From Kalaharituber pfeilii (lineage: Eukaryota; Ascomycota; Pezizomycetes; Pezizales; Pezizaceae), in the NCBI GenBank assembly GCA_015179045.1, contig WHUZ01000041.1, positions 62,001 to 126,000 on the forward strand: a stretch of DNA of 64,000 nt, in the 5' to 3' direction. The notes under the pieces were generated by a model. The model saw only the letters and a list, made by a program, of their open reading frames with translations. It did not search any database and was not told the origin of the DNA. How positions within the stretch are numbered: position 1 is the stretch's first letter; the number at the start of each line of letters is the position of its first letter. Of this stretch, positions 10,424 to 20,009 are shown in pieces. The position numbers and the translations under genes were made by a program.

Positions 10424-11485
10424 ATGTCTGCTACCTCTCTCCTACGTGCCCGCGAAATCATTGCAGCTATGCAAGCCCATATTTAAAAAAGCCTGAAAGT
10501 TATGGGCTAAATTGTTGAGAACCACATTCGGCTTAAACGTCACTTGCCACTTCATTTAGATAATACCGGTATTGGAGCATTTTCGCAGCTACAGGGGCAG
10601 GTTACACTGTATTGCATTGACATGCTAAAGCATGAATGGCAAGCTGCATCATCTCCTATTTATGAAGCTTCTGATTCTGCCAGAAATATGGGAAATGTTG
10701 CATGTACCACATGCTCAATTATTGTCCAATAAGCTATTCCTTATCACAATTTTCTATGTACATTTTATCTTCTTAAACAGTCAATACCACTATCCCTGAT
10801 TCATCCTTGTTGGAATCTTGACAAGTCCGCATGGGACCCTCATCAACAGTGGATTATGACGCTTGATACCACGAAGAGTTTATTATCTGCACCACTGATG
10901 ACACCAAACCTCCTTCCTGATATCCAAGGCCAGCATAGCTTCGTTCAGACAGCATACAATCTCGAGAGCCATTTCACTGCACAACCTTCTCATCTAGCAG
11001 CACATCAAGTTCGACAGTTTCAACGTACAGTCCAAGAGGTACAAAATTGTTGGAAAACTCCTAGTTTTCCAACCACTATTTTACCTTCTCCAGAACCAAA
11101 CTTCCAGATACAGTTTCAAACAGCATCTAGCACATCGACCTCACATAATCCAGAATGCATTAATTCAGCTCATGGGCCTACTGGGGCTGAGGTGGCTGAA
11201 ACGGAATTAACTAAACGTCAAGCTATTCAAGAGCGCAATGATATTGCTGACAGTCATACTCAGGATGTTATTGTCACGGCCCTGCACTCATGTAGAAAGG
11301 TGGATGAAGCACTGGAGTTAGCTGAAGAGATATCAGAGTACGATGATGTAGACAATTACACTCAGGATCTTATTGTCCTACACTTATATAGAAAGATGGA
11401 TGAAGTGCTGGAGTTAGCTGAAGAAATACCAGAGTACGATGATCCAGATGTTATTGTTCTGCACTCACGCAGGACCTTGGAATAA
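10424..11485 (+). pseudogene. MULE transposase C-terminal relic (SWIM-like zinc region)
   Basis: One frame runs from an ATG at 10424, in a good context after ACAACAATCA, to a stop at 11485. It is broken by only three in-frame stops, near 10484, 10510 and 10730. Around 10690-10830 it reads CTTCSIIVQ, a stop, then AIPYHNFLCTFYLLKQSI and PLSLIHPCWNLD. This fits the CxCx(n)CxH SWIM region near the C terminus of fungal MULE transposases, with the Cys of the usual PCxH replaced by Tyr. No DDE catalytic core is present, so the element could only have moved in trans. The tail contains two near-repeats of 'DEALELAEEISEYDD'. Confidence 0.65.
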
Positions 11486-11504
11486 GTGGATCGATGTAGC
11501 CATG

Positions 11505-14500
11505 ACATGAGCGACAATTCCGACCCCAAAGGGCACCAGGGATGAGGGGGAGAACATGTTAAGAGTCGCATACCAGAATGTGGGGAGGTCGGTGATAGGG
11601 ACGGATATTGCACTGCAAGAGGCGGCGGATCGGAAGGTGGACATATTATTCATCGGAGAGGCTTGGAGGGCACCAACAGGGGGCACGACGTTTCACCCGG
11701 CGTTTGGCACTATTTTTTCACCAAGGAAGATGGGAGGGATAGCGGCGTACGCGAGCAAGTCGATACTGGGGGGGGTGAGAGTAGAAGGGGGGGAGGGACA
11801 TGTAACAGTTAACGCGGGAAATAGGAGGGTGACGGGGGTGTATTGGAACAGGGAAGCGGACGTGGAAGAAGAGCTGGACGATATAGGGCAGTCGGACATG
11901 ATGATAGGGGACTGTAACAGCCACGACAAGGAGTGGTCGGACAAGCAGGACAGGCGCGGGGAGAGACTGAAATGTAGGATGGAGGCGTGGGGCCTGGGAC
12001 AGAGGATGGACAGAGCAGTAAGGACGTGGACGAGGACGGTGGAGGGAGTGAGGCGGGCGGCGCTACTAGACCTAGTCTTTGCGAGAGAAAGGGAGTGGAG
12101 TCTCGAGGGGGTGACATGGATAGCAGGGTCGGACCACGCGATGCTGGTGGGCACGCTGGCGACGGGCCAGGGACCAGCAGGGAGGACCATAAGGGTGACA
12201 GACTGGGAGAGGTGGGAGGAGTTCGTGGAGAGATGGGGGGACAAGAAGCTGAGAGAGGGGGCAGATGCGTACGTGGTGTTGAGGAAGTTATGTGAAATGT
12301 TTACGAAAGAGGCTCGGATATCGGAGAGATCGAAGAGGTGGTTTGACAGAGAGGTGAAGGAGAATAGGCGTAGGGTGAGGTATATTCTGAGAAAGGGAAA
12401 CGGGTTCGACGTAAAAACCAGGACGGAGGCCAGGAGAGCGTTGAGGGATCTGATAAGAGAGAAGAAGAAGAAGGTGTGGGATGAATGGCTGGAGGAGGAG
12501 AGGGTGACTTCCCCATGGGACATATTCCGTTTAGCCAGGGACCCGTTTAGGGAGAGGGAGATGATGGGAATCGAGGGGACGGATCAGGAGGTGGCGGACA
12601 AGTTGATAGAGAGGCATTTCGTCACGGGAGAAAGGGAGCAGGAAGAGCCGAGGAGACCAGAGGGACGGTTGATGGAGAGGGAGGAGGCGAGAGAGGCGAT
12701 AAACCGGGCGCTCTCGAAGGCGAAGTCGAGGTCGGCACCGGGTCCGGACGGAATTCAGTACGGGTTGCTGAAGATGCTGAGGGGGACGAAGCTGTTCGAG
12801 GCGGTGAGAGAGAGGATAGTGGATTACATCAACGGGGACTACGGACTCGGGAGGGGATTTGAAGTGGTAATGACGCGGAAGAAGGGGAAGCCGAGGGACA
12901 CTCCATCGAGCTGGAGACCGATTACGCTACTCAACACAGTGGCGAAACTAGGACAGAAGGTGGTGGCGGAGAGGATACAGAGGCACGATACTCTGTTCTG
13001 CGACTCGCAGTTGGGCGGGAGGCCAAGAAGAGGGGCGGAGGATTTGCAGAGACAGGTGCTGAAGGAGGTGGACGAGAGGCTGGGGAAAGGGGAGTGGGTG
13101 GCGCTGGTGGGGGACGACATAAAGTCAGCGTTCAACCACGTCAGGAGGCAGAGGGTGGTGAGGCGGATAGAGAGGGTAGACGGGAATCTGGCAGCGTTTG
13201 TGGACAACTTTTTGAGGCCAACCAGATGTGGGATCTCGTGGGATGGGAAGAGGAGAGCGGAGTTTACCATGACAGACGGAGCCCCGCAGGGGTCCCCGAT
13301 TTCGCCGGTGTTGTTTCTGGTGGGGGTAGCCCCGGTTGCCGAGAAAACGGGGGAGAGGGAGTTTACGCGGTCATATGTGGACGACTTTCACAGCGTGATC
13401 TCGGACAAGAGCTTGGTGGTTTTGAAGAGGAAGATAAGGGAGCACAGGCGGGCATTACGGAGGGTCGCGGAGGAGGAAGGCTTCGAGATGGATGGGGATA
13501 AAGAGGAGACATTGGTGGTGGGAGTGAAGGGGCCGACGTATAGATTGGTAGGGCTGCGGGTGGATTGGGAATTGAAGTTCGACGAACATTGTAGCAACAG
13601 ACTGAATTTGGGGAAGGCGCTATGGGCCACGGCAGCGAGACTATCCCGGCTGGCCCCGGCAAAGAGGAGACAGATTTATACCGGGGTGGCGAGGACAGTG
13701 GCTATGTGGGGGGCGTGGGCGTGGTACGACTATGCACATGGGGCGCCGAGGGAAAAGAAGCTGAGGGAACTGGAAAAGTGGCAGTATAAGGTGGCGAGAA
13801 GCATCACCGGGGCACCATGGGGGACAAGACGCGACGTGGTAGAGGGCTTGTCAAACTTAGAGTCGGTGGAGACATTTGTGAGATGGGAGTCGACGAGAGT
13901 GGAGGCTAGAGCGTTGAGGTTCGAGGAGGAGAGGCTGAGAGAAGAGGATAAGGATAAGGAGTACTTGAGGGGGTCATTAGTGCATGGGGCGGAGCTGCCG
14001 TTAGCGGTACTTCCGTCTCTACATCGAGGGGCAGAGAAAGAGGAATGGGAGAGTCACATAAGACAAAACACGGAAGAGGGTTGGATCCCGGTATACACGG
14101 ATGGGAGCCTAAGAGGAGGGAAAGCGGGAGCGGGGGCATGGTGGGGATCGAAGGCGAAGCCGTGGTACCTGGGAGAGGAGGCGACGGTGAACGATGCTGA
14201 GTTGGTAGCAATAAGCGAGGTGATGGGAAGGGTGGAGGGGGAGCTCCTGATACTGACAGACTCGAAACACGCGATCAGGAGAATGAGAGCAGTGGCAAGA
14301 GGAGACACAGCACACGACGGCGCGACGTACAAACTGAGAAAAGCGTGGGAGGAGAGGGCGGGGAGGGGCGACCTGGACGTGGCGGTTATGTGGGTGAAGG
14401 CACACGTAGGTATAGAAGGGAATGAGGGGGCAGACAGGGCGGCGGGATGGGGAACGGCGCTACAATATAAGGCGGAGGTGGTCACGGAGGCGGGGCAGAG

Positions 14501-14979
14501 ACAGAGAGTTAGAAGGGAGAGAGCGGAAGAGAGAAACAGATTAGACTTGGCATACAGACCGTTAGAAAGAGCGGGCAGAGAGATAGGACGGCTAGCAGGG
14601 CTCATGGGGGGGAAGGGTCTGAGGGCCTGGAGGTGGAAGATCGGGGAGGGGGACGGCCCAGAATGTAGATGGTGCGGAGAAGACGAGGAGACGACGGACC
14701 ACCTGTTCAGGGGGTGCAGGGTGTGGAAGAGGAGGTGGCCAGGGGTGAGGAGCACGTGAGGCGCCCACCGAAGAGGGGGGAAGGGGAGAGAGACCAGATA
14801 GAAGTGTTGCTGGCGATGTTGGGAGAATAAAGGAGGGAGGTGCCGGGAGGAAGGGGGAGGAGGGGGGGGGGGGTCATCTCATGTCAATTAATCTTTTAGA
14901 GTTAGTAGTCACGGCATCGCCATAGCCCTTAGGGCGGTATGCGATTAATGATATAAAAAAAAAAAAAAAAAAAAAAAAA
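11505..14979 (+). mobile_element. Tad-like LINE, 5'-truncated just before ORF2
   Basis: A perfect 12-bp target duplication GATGTAGCCATG lies at 11493-11504 and 14980-14991. The insert ends in the stem-loop tail CATCGCCATAGCCC...GATTAATGATAT and about 25 A. Only a short open piece remains ahead of ORF2 (stop near 11543), so ORF1 is absent. The sense strand is strongly purine-rich (GGAGGAGAGG-type), unlike the flanks, and no mutational decay is visible. It is the youngest large insertion in the stack, sitting in the MULE. Confidence 0.95.
11556..14759 (+). CDS. LINE ORF2: endonuclease / reverse transcriptase / RNase H
   Basis: The frame is uninterrupted for 1,067 codons. N-terminal apurinic-type endonuclease: FIGEAWRAP (about residue 32), MIGDCNSHDKEW (about 118) and GSDHAMLVG (about 192). 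Reverse transcriptase: APGPDGIQYG, SSWRPITLLN, GAPQGSPISPVLF (about 576) and the catalytic YVDD (about 606). RNase H: YTDGSLRGG (about 846), LTDSKHA (about 901) and WVKAHVGIEGNEGADRA (about 945). A Cys-rich knuckle CRWCGEDEETTDHLFRGC follows near residue 1036. Such proteins copy their own RNA at a nicked target by target-primed reverse transcription. The domain order matches Tad/I-type fungal LINEs. All key residues are present, so activity is plausible, although this copy lacks ORF1 and a complete 5' end. Confidence 0.95.
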   Translation: MLRVAYQNVGRSVIGTDIALQEAADRKVDILFIGEAWRAPTGGTTFHPAFGTIFSPRKMGGIAAYASKSILGGVRVEGGEGHVTVNAGNRRVTGVYWNREADVEEELDDIGQSDMMIGDCNSHDKEWSDKQDRRGERLKCRMEAWGLGQRMDRAVRTWTRTVEGVRRAALLDLVFAREREWSLEGVTWIAGSDHAMLVGTLATGQGPAGRTIRVTDWERWEEFVERWGDKKLREGADAYVVLRKLCEMFTKEARISERSKRWFDREVKENRRRVRYILRKGNGFDVKTRTEARRALRDLIREKKKKVWDEWLEEERVTSPWDIFRLARDPFREREMMGIEGTDQEVADKLIERHFVTGEREQEEPRRPEGRLMEREEAREAINRALSKAKSRSAPGPDGIQYGLLKMLRGTKLFEAVRERIVDYINGDYGLGRGFEVVMTRKKGKPRDTPSSWRPITLLNTVAKLGQKVVAERIQRHDTLFCDSQLGGRPRRGAEDLQRQVLKEVDERLGKGEWVALVGDDIKSAFNHVRRQRVVRRIERVDGNLAAFVDNFLRPTRCGISWDGKRRAEFTMTDGAPQGSPISPVLFLVGVAPVAEKTGEREFTRSYVDDFHSVISDKSLVVLKRKIREHRRALRRVAEEEGFEMDGDKEETLVVGVKGPTYRLVGLRVDWELKFDEHCSNRLNLGKALWATAARLSRLAPAKRRQIYTGVARTVAMWGAWAWYDYAHGAPREKKLRELEKWQYKVARSITGAPWGTRRDVVEGLSNLESVETFVRWESTRVEARALRFEEERLREEDKDKEYLRGSLVHGAELPLAVLPSLHRGAEKEEWESHIRQNTEEGWIPVYTDGSLRGGKAGAGAWWGSKAKPWYLGEEATVNDAELVAISEVMGRVEGELLILTDSKHAIRRMRAVARGDTAHDGATYKLRKAWEERAGRGDLDVAVMWVKAHVGIEGNEGADRAAGWGTALQYKAEVVTEAGQRQRVRRERAEERNRLDLAYRPLERAGREIGRLAGLMGGKGLRAWRWKIGEGDGPECRWCGEDEETTDHLFRGCRVWKRRWPGVRST

Positions 14980-14998
14980 GATGTAGCCATGGGATGTG

Positions 14999-15111
14999 GA
15001 CATGGGTTCTACGTACTAGTAGCTTAGCGGTCGCTTTAGATATATATATAGTTTAGTGTCACTTATCCCGGTTTCTGTCCAGTCAGAAAGTGACTGGACA
15101 GAGACATTCCG
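14999..15111 (-). repeat. MULE right terminal inverted repeat
   Basis: This is the reverse complement of 10105-10206. It ends GGACAGAGACATTCCG directly before the 9-bp duplication CTACCTGCC. Confidence 0.85.
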
Positions 15112-16115
15112 CTACCTGCCCCCTCCAGGTAAAACAACAACAGTACTAGTCACATTTCCCTCCCTCCTCTCTTGCTTCAACAGCCATCTAGCCCCAGCGA
15201 TTTTTGTGCCCAGTTCATTATCCACCTCCAACCACTTCCGAACATTCCCCAGTCTCTTGGTCACTGCTATCCTATGAACTACTATTGCTGAAGTCGCAGG
15301 TCGTAGTTCTGGCGTATTTGGTAAAAGGGGCTTGCTCTCTGTAGTAGAAGTGGCCCTGGAGGTAGTGAGCGGCACGAGCCGAGCCAGCTCGAGCTCAAAC
15401 GAGCCAAGATCATGCTTGTGTTTTTCTTGACAGCTCGCTAAAATGCTTAGCCAGTGCAAGGTTTCATAAACTGTAAATACCAAATATAGTAATAATTAGA
15501 GACTTGGAGCTCATTCTGACCTACCAACAACTTCGAAATGCACAATTTAGCTGATAGTAGTGAGAAAGATGAAAATTTAGCTTAGTTTAGTTTAGTTTGT
15601 CAATATTATGTATATAATCAATCCAGGCACGAGCTAGCTCGAGCTAGCACGTGCCGCTCACTAGCACTGACCCGGCCTGATCTTTGGGGGAGCTGTGGAG
15701 GTTTGGGCAGCCGCTTCTGCATATGAGGGTCACTCTGTTTGCATATCCACATTACGCATAGGTGGAGTAGACATGTTTAGTTTGGTAGAGTCTAGCTCAA
15801 CTCCATAGTACTTTTTACGAATAGAACTTGTGAAGAGTTGGATATTCTTAAGGTGCAGATGCGGCAGCTCATATGTTTCCTCAAGATCTACTCTTTCTGC
15901 CACTGCTATCTCATACAAAAGATTGTGCACCACATCTAAGTCAAAAGCTGGCGATGTCTTTTGAAGTTGGGCTGCCCATTCCTTGGCTGAGGAGTTGAAG
16001 TTCAGTGGTAGGCGAGCATATGGCGGTATTGATTGGTTTGATGGTGGCGGTGGTGGTGTTGTAGGTGCTGGTGGCTGTGGAGTAACCGGTGTGATGACGG
16101 CTCAACAGCATCCAC
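15112..16115 (-). pseudogene. Older LINE ORF1 (gag-like) relic, split by a MITE
   Basis: On the minus strand the reading starts near 16110 with a Pro-rich segment, then YARLPLNFNSSAKEWAAQ and ELPHLHLKNIQLF, to a stop near 15730. After one frame change it continues across the MITE site (15365-15661). If the MITE and its TA are removed, the frame across the junction is open. It then reads SAIVVHRIAVTKRLGNVRKW and GARWLLKQERREGNVTSTVV, which resembles the RRM-like region of fungal LINE ORF1 proteins. It breaks at the MULE target (15112) and resumes at 10104. ORF1 proteins bind the element RNA. This assignment rests on pattern memory, not a search. Confidence 0.55.
15365..15661. mobile_element. 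MITE with GTGAGCGGCACG termini
   Basis: The ends are GTGAGCGGCACGAGCC and, inverted, AGCACGTGCCGCTCAC. TA flanks both sides (15363-15364 and 15662-15663). The interior is short, AT-rich and non-coding. The 297-bp insert interrupts the LINE ORF1 relic. The TA target points to a Tc1/mariner-type source, though with only 2 bp of duplication this remains an inference. Confidence 0.75.
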
Positions 16116-16129
16116 TGTTTCGCACGAGT

Positions 16130-16670
16130 ACCGGTATCTAGAGCTGGCGGAACGAAGCCTCAAGGACGGCCTCAATGATCAAATGTCAAGGAAAGGGTCT
16201 TCAATTGTCTTGTCTGTGCGTGTCCATGTCTGTCCTGCTTCTTGCTTCTTGCTTGCTTTCACAGTCCTATGTACATACAATTTATAGACCACCTTCACCT
16301 TCCAACTGAGCCTATACATCGACATCTCGCTTCTTAAATGTAATTCGCTTCCTGATCCTATGCATGTGGCCCTACCGATGAGTACCGCTCCAGTCCGCGT
16401 TTGGCCTTATTCTTTCCATCGGTACCGTGGTTACCACCACAGCAGTTGTCCGACAGGGTGGATACGAATGACCTGGAATAATGATACAACTTAAACTGAT
16501 AAACTCTCCGCCTACTTAAGTAAATGGAGTACAGTAGTCAGTCCAACCCTCGGAGATTAATTGAGATGCTGGGAGAAGCATAGGGGAGCGTTTCGTTACA
16601 TTTATGTTTTCACAACTTCATTCATCTACCTGTTGACTCATTTATGTTTGACTCATTTATGTATTTAAGA
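16130..16670. other. No gene seen
   Basis: Ordinary unique-looking spacer between the older LINE relic and the family A micro-insertion. No motif was recognised. Confidence 0.5.
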
Positions 16671-16671
16671 C

Positions 16672-16730
16672 ATCGCCATAGCCCACAGGGCGGTATGCGA
16701 TTGATGATATTAAAAAAAAAAAAAAAAAAA
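16672..16730 (+). mobile_element. LINE-tail micro-insertion, family A
   Basis: The core is ATCGCCATAGCCCACAGGGCGGTATGCGATTGATGATATT, followed by about 19 A. It begins at the same base as the TSD-defined copies at 479 and 5878. I see no clear target duplication here, so the flanks may have decayed. The stem GCCC/GGGC with loop ACA is kept. Confidence 0.65.
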
Positions 16731-17410
16731 ACCCTCGCATATGTGTTCTGGGCCACTCATAACCAATGCCATTCATAACCCGGGTCACTTGGACGTTGCG
16801 TTTTAGCCACTTATCTCTAGTCTATTGGCACTTTTCATCCCCAGTGGGCAATCAAAATTTCCCTGATCACCAGCATTCATCAGTGGAGCTTTTTGCACTC
16901 CCACGGAGGGGTTTGCAGGACGCCTGTGGGTATACGACTTGTTTTTTTCATACATAAACCTGTTAGCTTATGGCCCGTGACTGAGTAGCCAGGGTGATAC
17001 ACATGAAGGCCGAGGCAATAAATGCCAACGACATGACGGTTAGCGAGATGAAGAGCAATGACATGAGAGACTGGATCCGAGCATCAACGGTATGGTGCGC
17101 GAGGGCCAAAAGTCGATGGCATGTTGCAGGAGTCAGCATCATGTTGTGTTATGGCCCACCGACGGACATTTTCCGGTTCGCAACTCACCTGGCGTGGTGA
17201 AAGGCATATGTTTTTTTTTCACTAGGCCAGCCCGGCAACGAACACCTAGACCAGTGACGGATATGAAATGTACCTGTATGTACCTGCATGTGTATATATA
17301 CTGGTTTATGACTTAATGCAATAGTGCTCTATCATACCGCTAACCAAGTAACTCTTGCAGTCTGTCGTGCCTCGTGCAGCAATCTATGTAACAACAATAG
17401 CACTATATAC

Positions 17411-17466
17411 CCTGCCATTGCGAATAGCTGCGAGAGGGGTTACGTGATTTTAAAAAAAGAAAAGAT
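17411..17466 (+). mobile_element. LINE-tail micro-insertion, family B, perfect TSD
   Basis: CCTGCCATTGCGAATAGC...GAGGGGTTACGTGATTTT plus an A-rich tail is flanked by the 9-bp duplication ACTATATAC (17402-17410 and 17467-17475). It is a sense-oriented copy of the same core found inverted at 6438, 19932 and 28174. Confidence 0.8.
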
Positions 17467-17479
17467 ACTATATACATAG

Positions 17480-18090
17480 CTATATGCGCTCCCATCCTCC
17501 TGATCAACATAGTTAAAATTACTAGAATTGTTTCATGACAATAATTTAATCATGTGACAGGAAGTACAACAACTTTTACGCGAACATGAAATCCTATCTT
17601 GAAGGTGTAGTATTCTGGAGCTCTGACGTTCCTGCTGGCGCTCTGGCGTTCCTGCTTAGATGCTTGGCATTTGCAGGGATTTTATCGACTACCTTTTCTG
17701 GCAATACAACCATGCTTAGCAGCTACGCAGTCCTTGTCAATTCCACAACGTACTGAGAAACACCGGAAATGGCGGAGGATTCCGGATATCTCTGCCTAGA
17801 AAGATAGCACTCCAAAATTTCGCTTAGAGCAAGAAGAATAGTTGAAGCATAACTTATGTGGTAATTTCCTAGAGTCTTTCCGTTCACAGCACACAAATCT
17901 GTATTCTTTACCTTCAGAGATCTAGAAGCGCAGCAGTTTATTAATTACATCCTCTACATTGTCTTCTAATATATGTGCGGGGGCGTTGGGGTAGAAATTG
18001 ACCAGTAGAATTTAGCAACTCGCCACTGGCAGTATCTTGCAAATGGTAACAACTTGTCAGTCCTCGCGGGACTCTGCTAGCGGTCAGTAA
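17480..18090. other. No gene seen
   Basis: Non-coding spacer. A short local duplication around GCTCTGGCGTTCCTGC occurs near 17615-17660. Confidence 0.5.
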
Positions 18091-18149
18091 ATTAATGGCT
18101 TATCAACTATCTCCTCAGTCGCAAAATGTTACCGAATGTTACCCTATAC

Positions 18150-18510
18150 CCTATAGCTGGTATTTAATTTTTTTAAATAGCTGGTGGAATATAGAGATAG
18201 CTAGCAGTGCTTGTGCTGCGATGACCACCATTCTAACATTAGATTTGTGGAGTTCTGTCGGTTGTTGCTCGATAGATAATAACATTTTGCTAAAACTCAA
18301 CGCTTTGAGCTCGGGACTATTGAACCTGTCAGCCAGGACATAGAGCTTAATACGGACCAATATTGTCCCTATGTTGACTTTTAGGCTCATTCCCAGATAG
18401 TGCATGAGTAAGTCACGCATATGCCGTGTCGAATGTTAGCGTTATGAAAAGGGTCCCCTGGCACTAAGAGCTAGCAAGCAATTAGGGGAACCCGACATGT
18501 TATGCCGTAT
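18150..18510 (-). pseudogene. BTB-protein C-terminal relic
   Basis: The minus strand reads IKLYVLADRFNSPELKALSF, then SIEQQPTELHKSN and MVVIAAQ. This is clearly related to TKLHVLADRFNVLALKTLSF, SIEQQPTQITASA and MVVDTAR in the BTB gene at 43939-44980. Homology also covers intron-like sequence (AATTAGGGGAAC...GACATGT on the plus strand near 18481). It was therefore copied at DNA level, not retroposed. No BTB-domain start or zinc tail remains. Confidence 0.65.
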
Positions 18511-18854
18511 ATTAATGATCCTACCTGGGCCTTATGGATCTTTGTGTATACTCTATTGGCTATTCAGATGAAATATAGCAACTTTGGGGACGCGCAGACT
18601 AATGCAGGCTGATGGATTTAGATGTTGTATGATCGGAGAGCGTTGTGCAGGGTGCAGCGAGAGCGGCGTATTAAGTGTATGTGCCGGGCCATTCGTAAGA
18701 AACGTTCCAGTGGCCACTAGGCCGCACTACTCAATGGAACGCTGGTTCGTGACTGGCCCGAGCCACTCAGAATTTGAATTTTCTCATTCTACCTACAATT
18801 CACCCTCTCAGAGTCTCTCACACACACACTCGCCTGTCCACACATCCACTGTTT

Positions 18855-19115
18855 GAAAAAAACTGCGTCACTAAAGACCCCTCCCAGCGACAGGAAAAAA
18901 TAGCTTCAGAAACCTCCTCCTCCGACAGGAAAAACAGCTCCATCAAGGACCCTCTCCGGCGAAAAAAGAAGAAAAAATACAGCTTCATCAAAGACCCCTC
19001 CGACAACAGGAAAAAAAAAAGGCTTCAACAAAGACCCCCTCCGGAGACAGGGAAAACGACTTCAAAACAGAACTCGTCCGACAGGAAAAAACAGCTACAT
19101 TAAAGGCCCCTTTCT
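18855..19115 (+). repeat. About 45-bp degenerate tandem repeat inside the TIR element
   Basis: The words GACAGGAAAAA, CAGCTTCATCAAAGACCCC and CTCC recur about six times with variable A-runs. Open frames here (Lys/Ser/Pro-rich) only reflect the repeat. Confidence 0.65.
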
Positions 19116-19424
19116 GAGAAGAAACAAACAGCTTATAAGTTACCTCTTGCTAAAGCATTAAGGAGGATTTGCTTTACGCATTAAAACCCCATCCTCATCA
19201 ATGAGGAATTTCTAATTTGATAATATATTTTCAGCTGCAGAGATACAGACCATTCATGAATAAAGATTCGAATTTGCTCTTAAGTTCTGAGGTTCAATTC
19301 CATATCTGTTGGTATGGTCATGAGATTGGATATATAGCTCAAATTGATGACGAATTTCATGTGTAAAGGGCTCCAAAGTAAGATTGTTGAGGAATGAGGC
19401 TGAAAAGTAGTTGCTGGTTAGGTA

Positions 19425-19495
19425 CTAGCCAGTTTCAAAAGTATTCGGACGCCTGACTAATCCATATTATACCGAATACTTTTGAAACTAGCTAG
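19425..19495. mobile_element. Palindromic MITE, 71 bp
   Basis: CTAGCCAGTTTCAAAAGTAT and its inverse ATACTTTTGAAACTAGCTAG form the ends, with TA on both sides. AAAAGTATTCGG-type ends are typical of Tc1/mariner relatives in fungi. A similar single end occurs near 45462. Confidence 0.7.
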
Positions 19496-19562
19496 TAAAT
19501 GAGATAGGCTTGGCGTTGTATTCTATAGACTTAAGTGCACGGAACAGAACACGATATGATAT

Positions 19563-19641
19563 ACTCGCTCGTTTAAAAAGTATTGGAACGGCTGACTAGC
19601 GCATAATTTGTCAGCCGTTCCAATACTTTCTGAATGAGCGT
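19563..19641. mobile_element. Palindromic MITE, about 79 bp
   Basis: CGCTCGTTTAAAAAGTATTG and the inverse CAATACTTTCTGAATGAGCG surround a GTCAGCCGTTCC/GGAACGGCTGAC stem. It resembles the 71-bp MITE at 19425 but has diverged ends. A related end, ACTCGCCGGTTCGAAAGTAT, lies near 34657. Confidence 0.65.
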
Positions 19642-19931
19642 GGATGTAGAATACATCCAAAATACCAACGGCATGGAAAAATGTCAAGTTTAAGTACTTG
19701 AGTAAATAAACAAAAATCAAACAAATGATTTAGACAATTACAATTTCGAACCTTCTAGTATTGTAACAGCTACCAACATACCAACATTCTGTTGTAGTTC
19801 TGTGCGTAGAACAAAAGGGTCAATGCGTTGTTCTACCGTGTGATCACGAACCTGCGTTCCATTGAGTAGCCCGGGCCAGTGGTGACTGGATCACTGTTAC
19901 GAATGGCCCGGCACATATATCAGATATAGGT

Positions 19932-19991
19932 TTTTTTTTGTTTTTTTTTATAATCACGTAATCCCGCTTGCAGCTGTTCGCCATGGCAGGG
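19932..19991 (-). mobile_element. LINE-tail micro-insertion, family B, perfect TSD
   Basis: A perfect 14-bp duplication TATCAGATATAGGT lies at 19918-19931 and 19992-20005. The minus-strand insert starts CCCTGCCATGGCGAACAGC and ends in an A-rich tail. It landed directly beside the right end of the TIR transposon. Confidence 0.9.
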
Positions 19992-20009
19992 TATCAGATA
20001 TAGGTGACA

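Larger units (their letters stand above)
10105..15111 (+). mobile_element. MULE-type DNA transposon (deleted) carrying a nested LINE
   Basis: The ends are inverted: CGGAATGTCTCTGTCCAGTC on the left and its reverse complement on the right, with similarity extending about 100 bp inward. A perfect 9-bp target duplication CTACCTGCC lies at 10096-10104 and 15112-15120, the length expected for Mutator-like elements. Both TIRs contain the internal palindrome GTCCAGTCA...TGACTGGAC. Without the LINE and its duplicated target the element is about 1.5 kb. That is too short for a full MULE transposase, and only the C-terminal part of one is present. It sits inside an older LINE ORF1. Confidence 0.9.
18680..19915. 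mobile_element. Non-autonomous TIR transposon, 1.24 kb
   Basis: The left end TGTGCCGGGCCATTCGTAA and the right end TTACGAATGGCCCGGCACA are perfect inverse copies. Further inward, matching segments (TCAATGGAACGC and GCGTTCCATTGA) extend the similarity. TA flanks both sides (18678-18679 and 19916-19917), suggesting a Tc1/mariner-type mechanism. No transposase frame is present. The interior contains an A/CTCC-rich minisatellite and two smaller palindromic MITEs. Confidence 0.8.

Noticed and set aside
11693..12523. Long minus-strand open frame (276 codons) opposite the LINE ORF2, and similar ones at 14054-14755 and 12839-13270
   Set aside because: They are antisense shadows of a strongly purine-biased coding strand. 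They are Ser/Pro-rich with no motif.
18774..19103. Lys/Ser-rich 109-codon frame
   Set aside because: Translation of an A-rich minisatellite inside a non-autonomous transposon.
19285..19310. Perfect B-box word GGTTCAATTCC on the plus strand
   Set aside because: No A box or cloverleaf upstream; it lies inside a TIR transposon.
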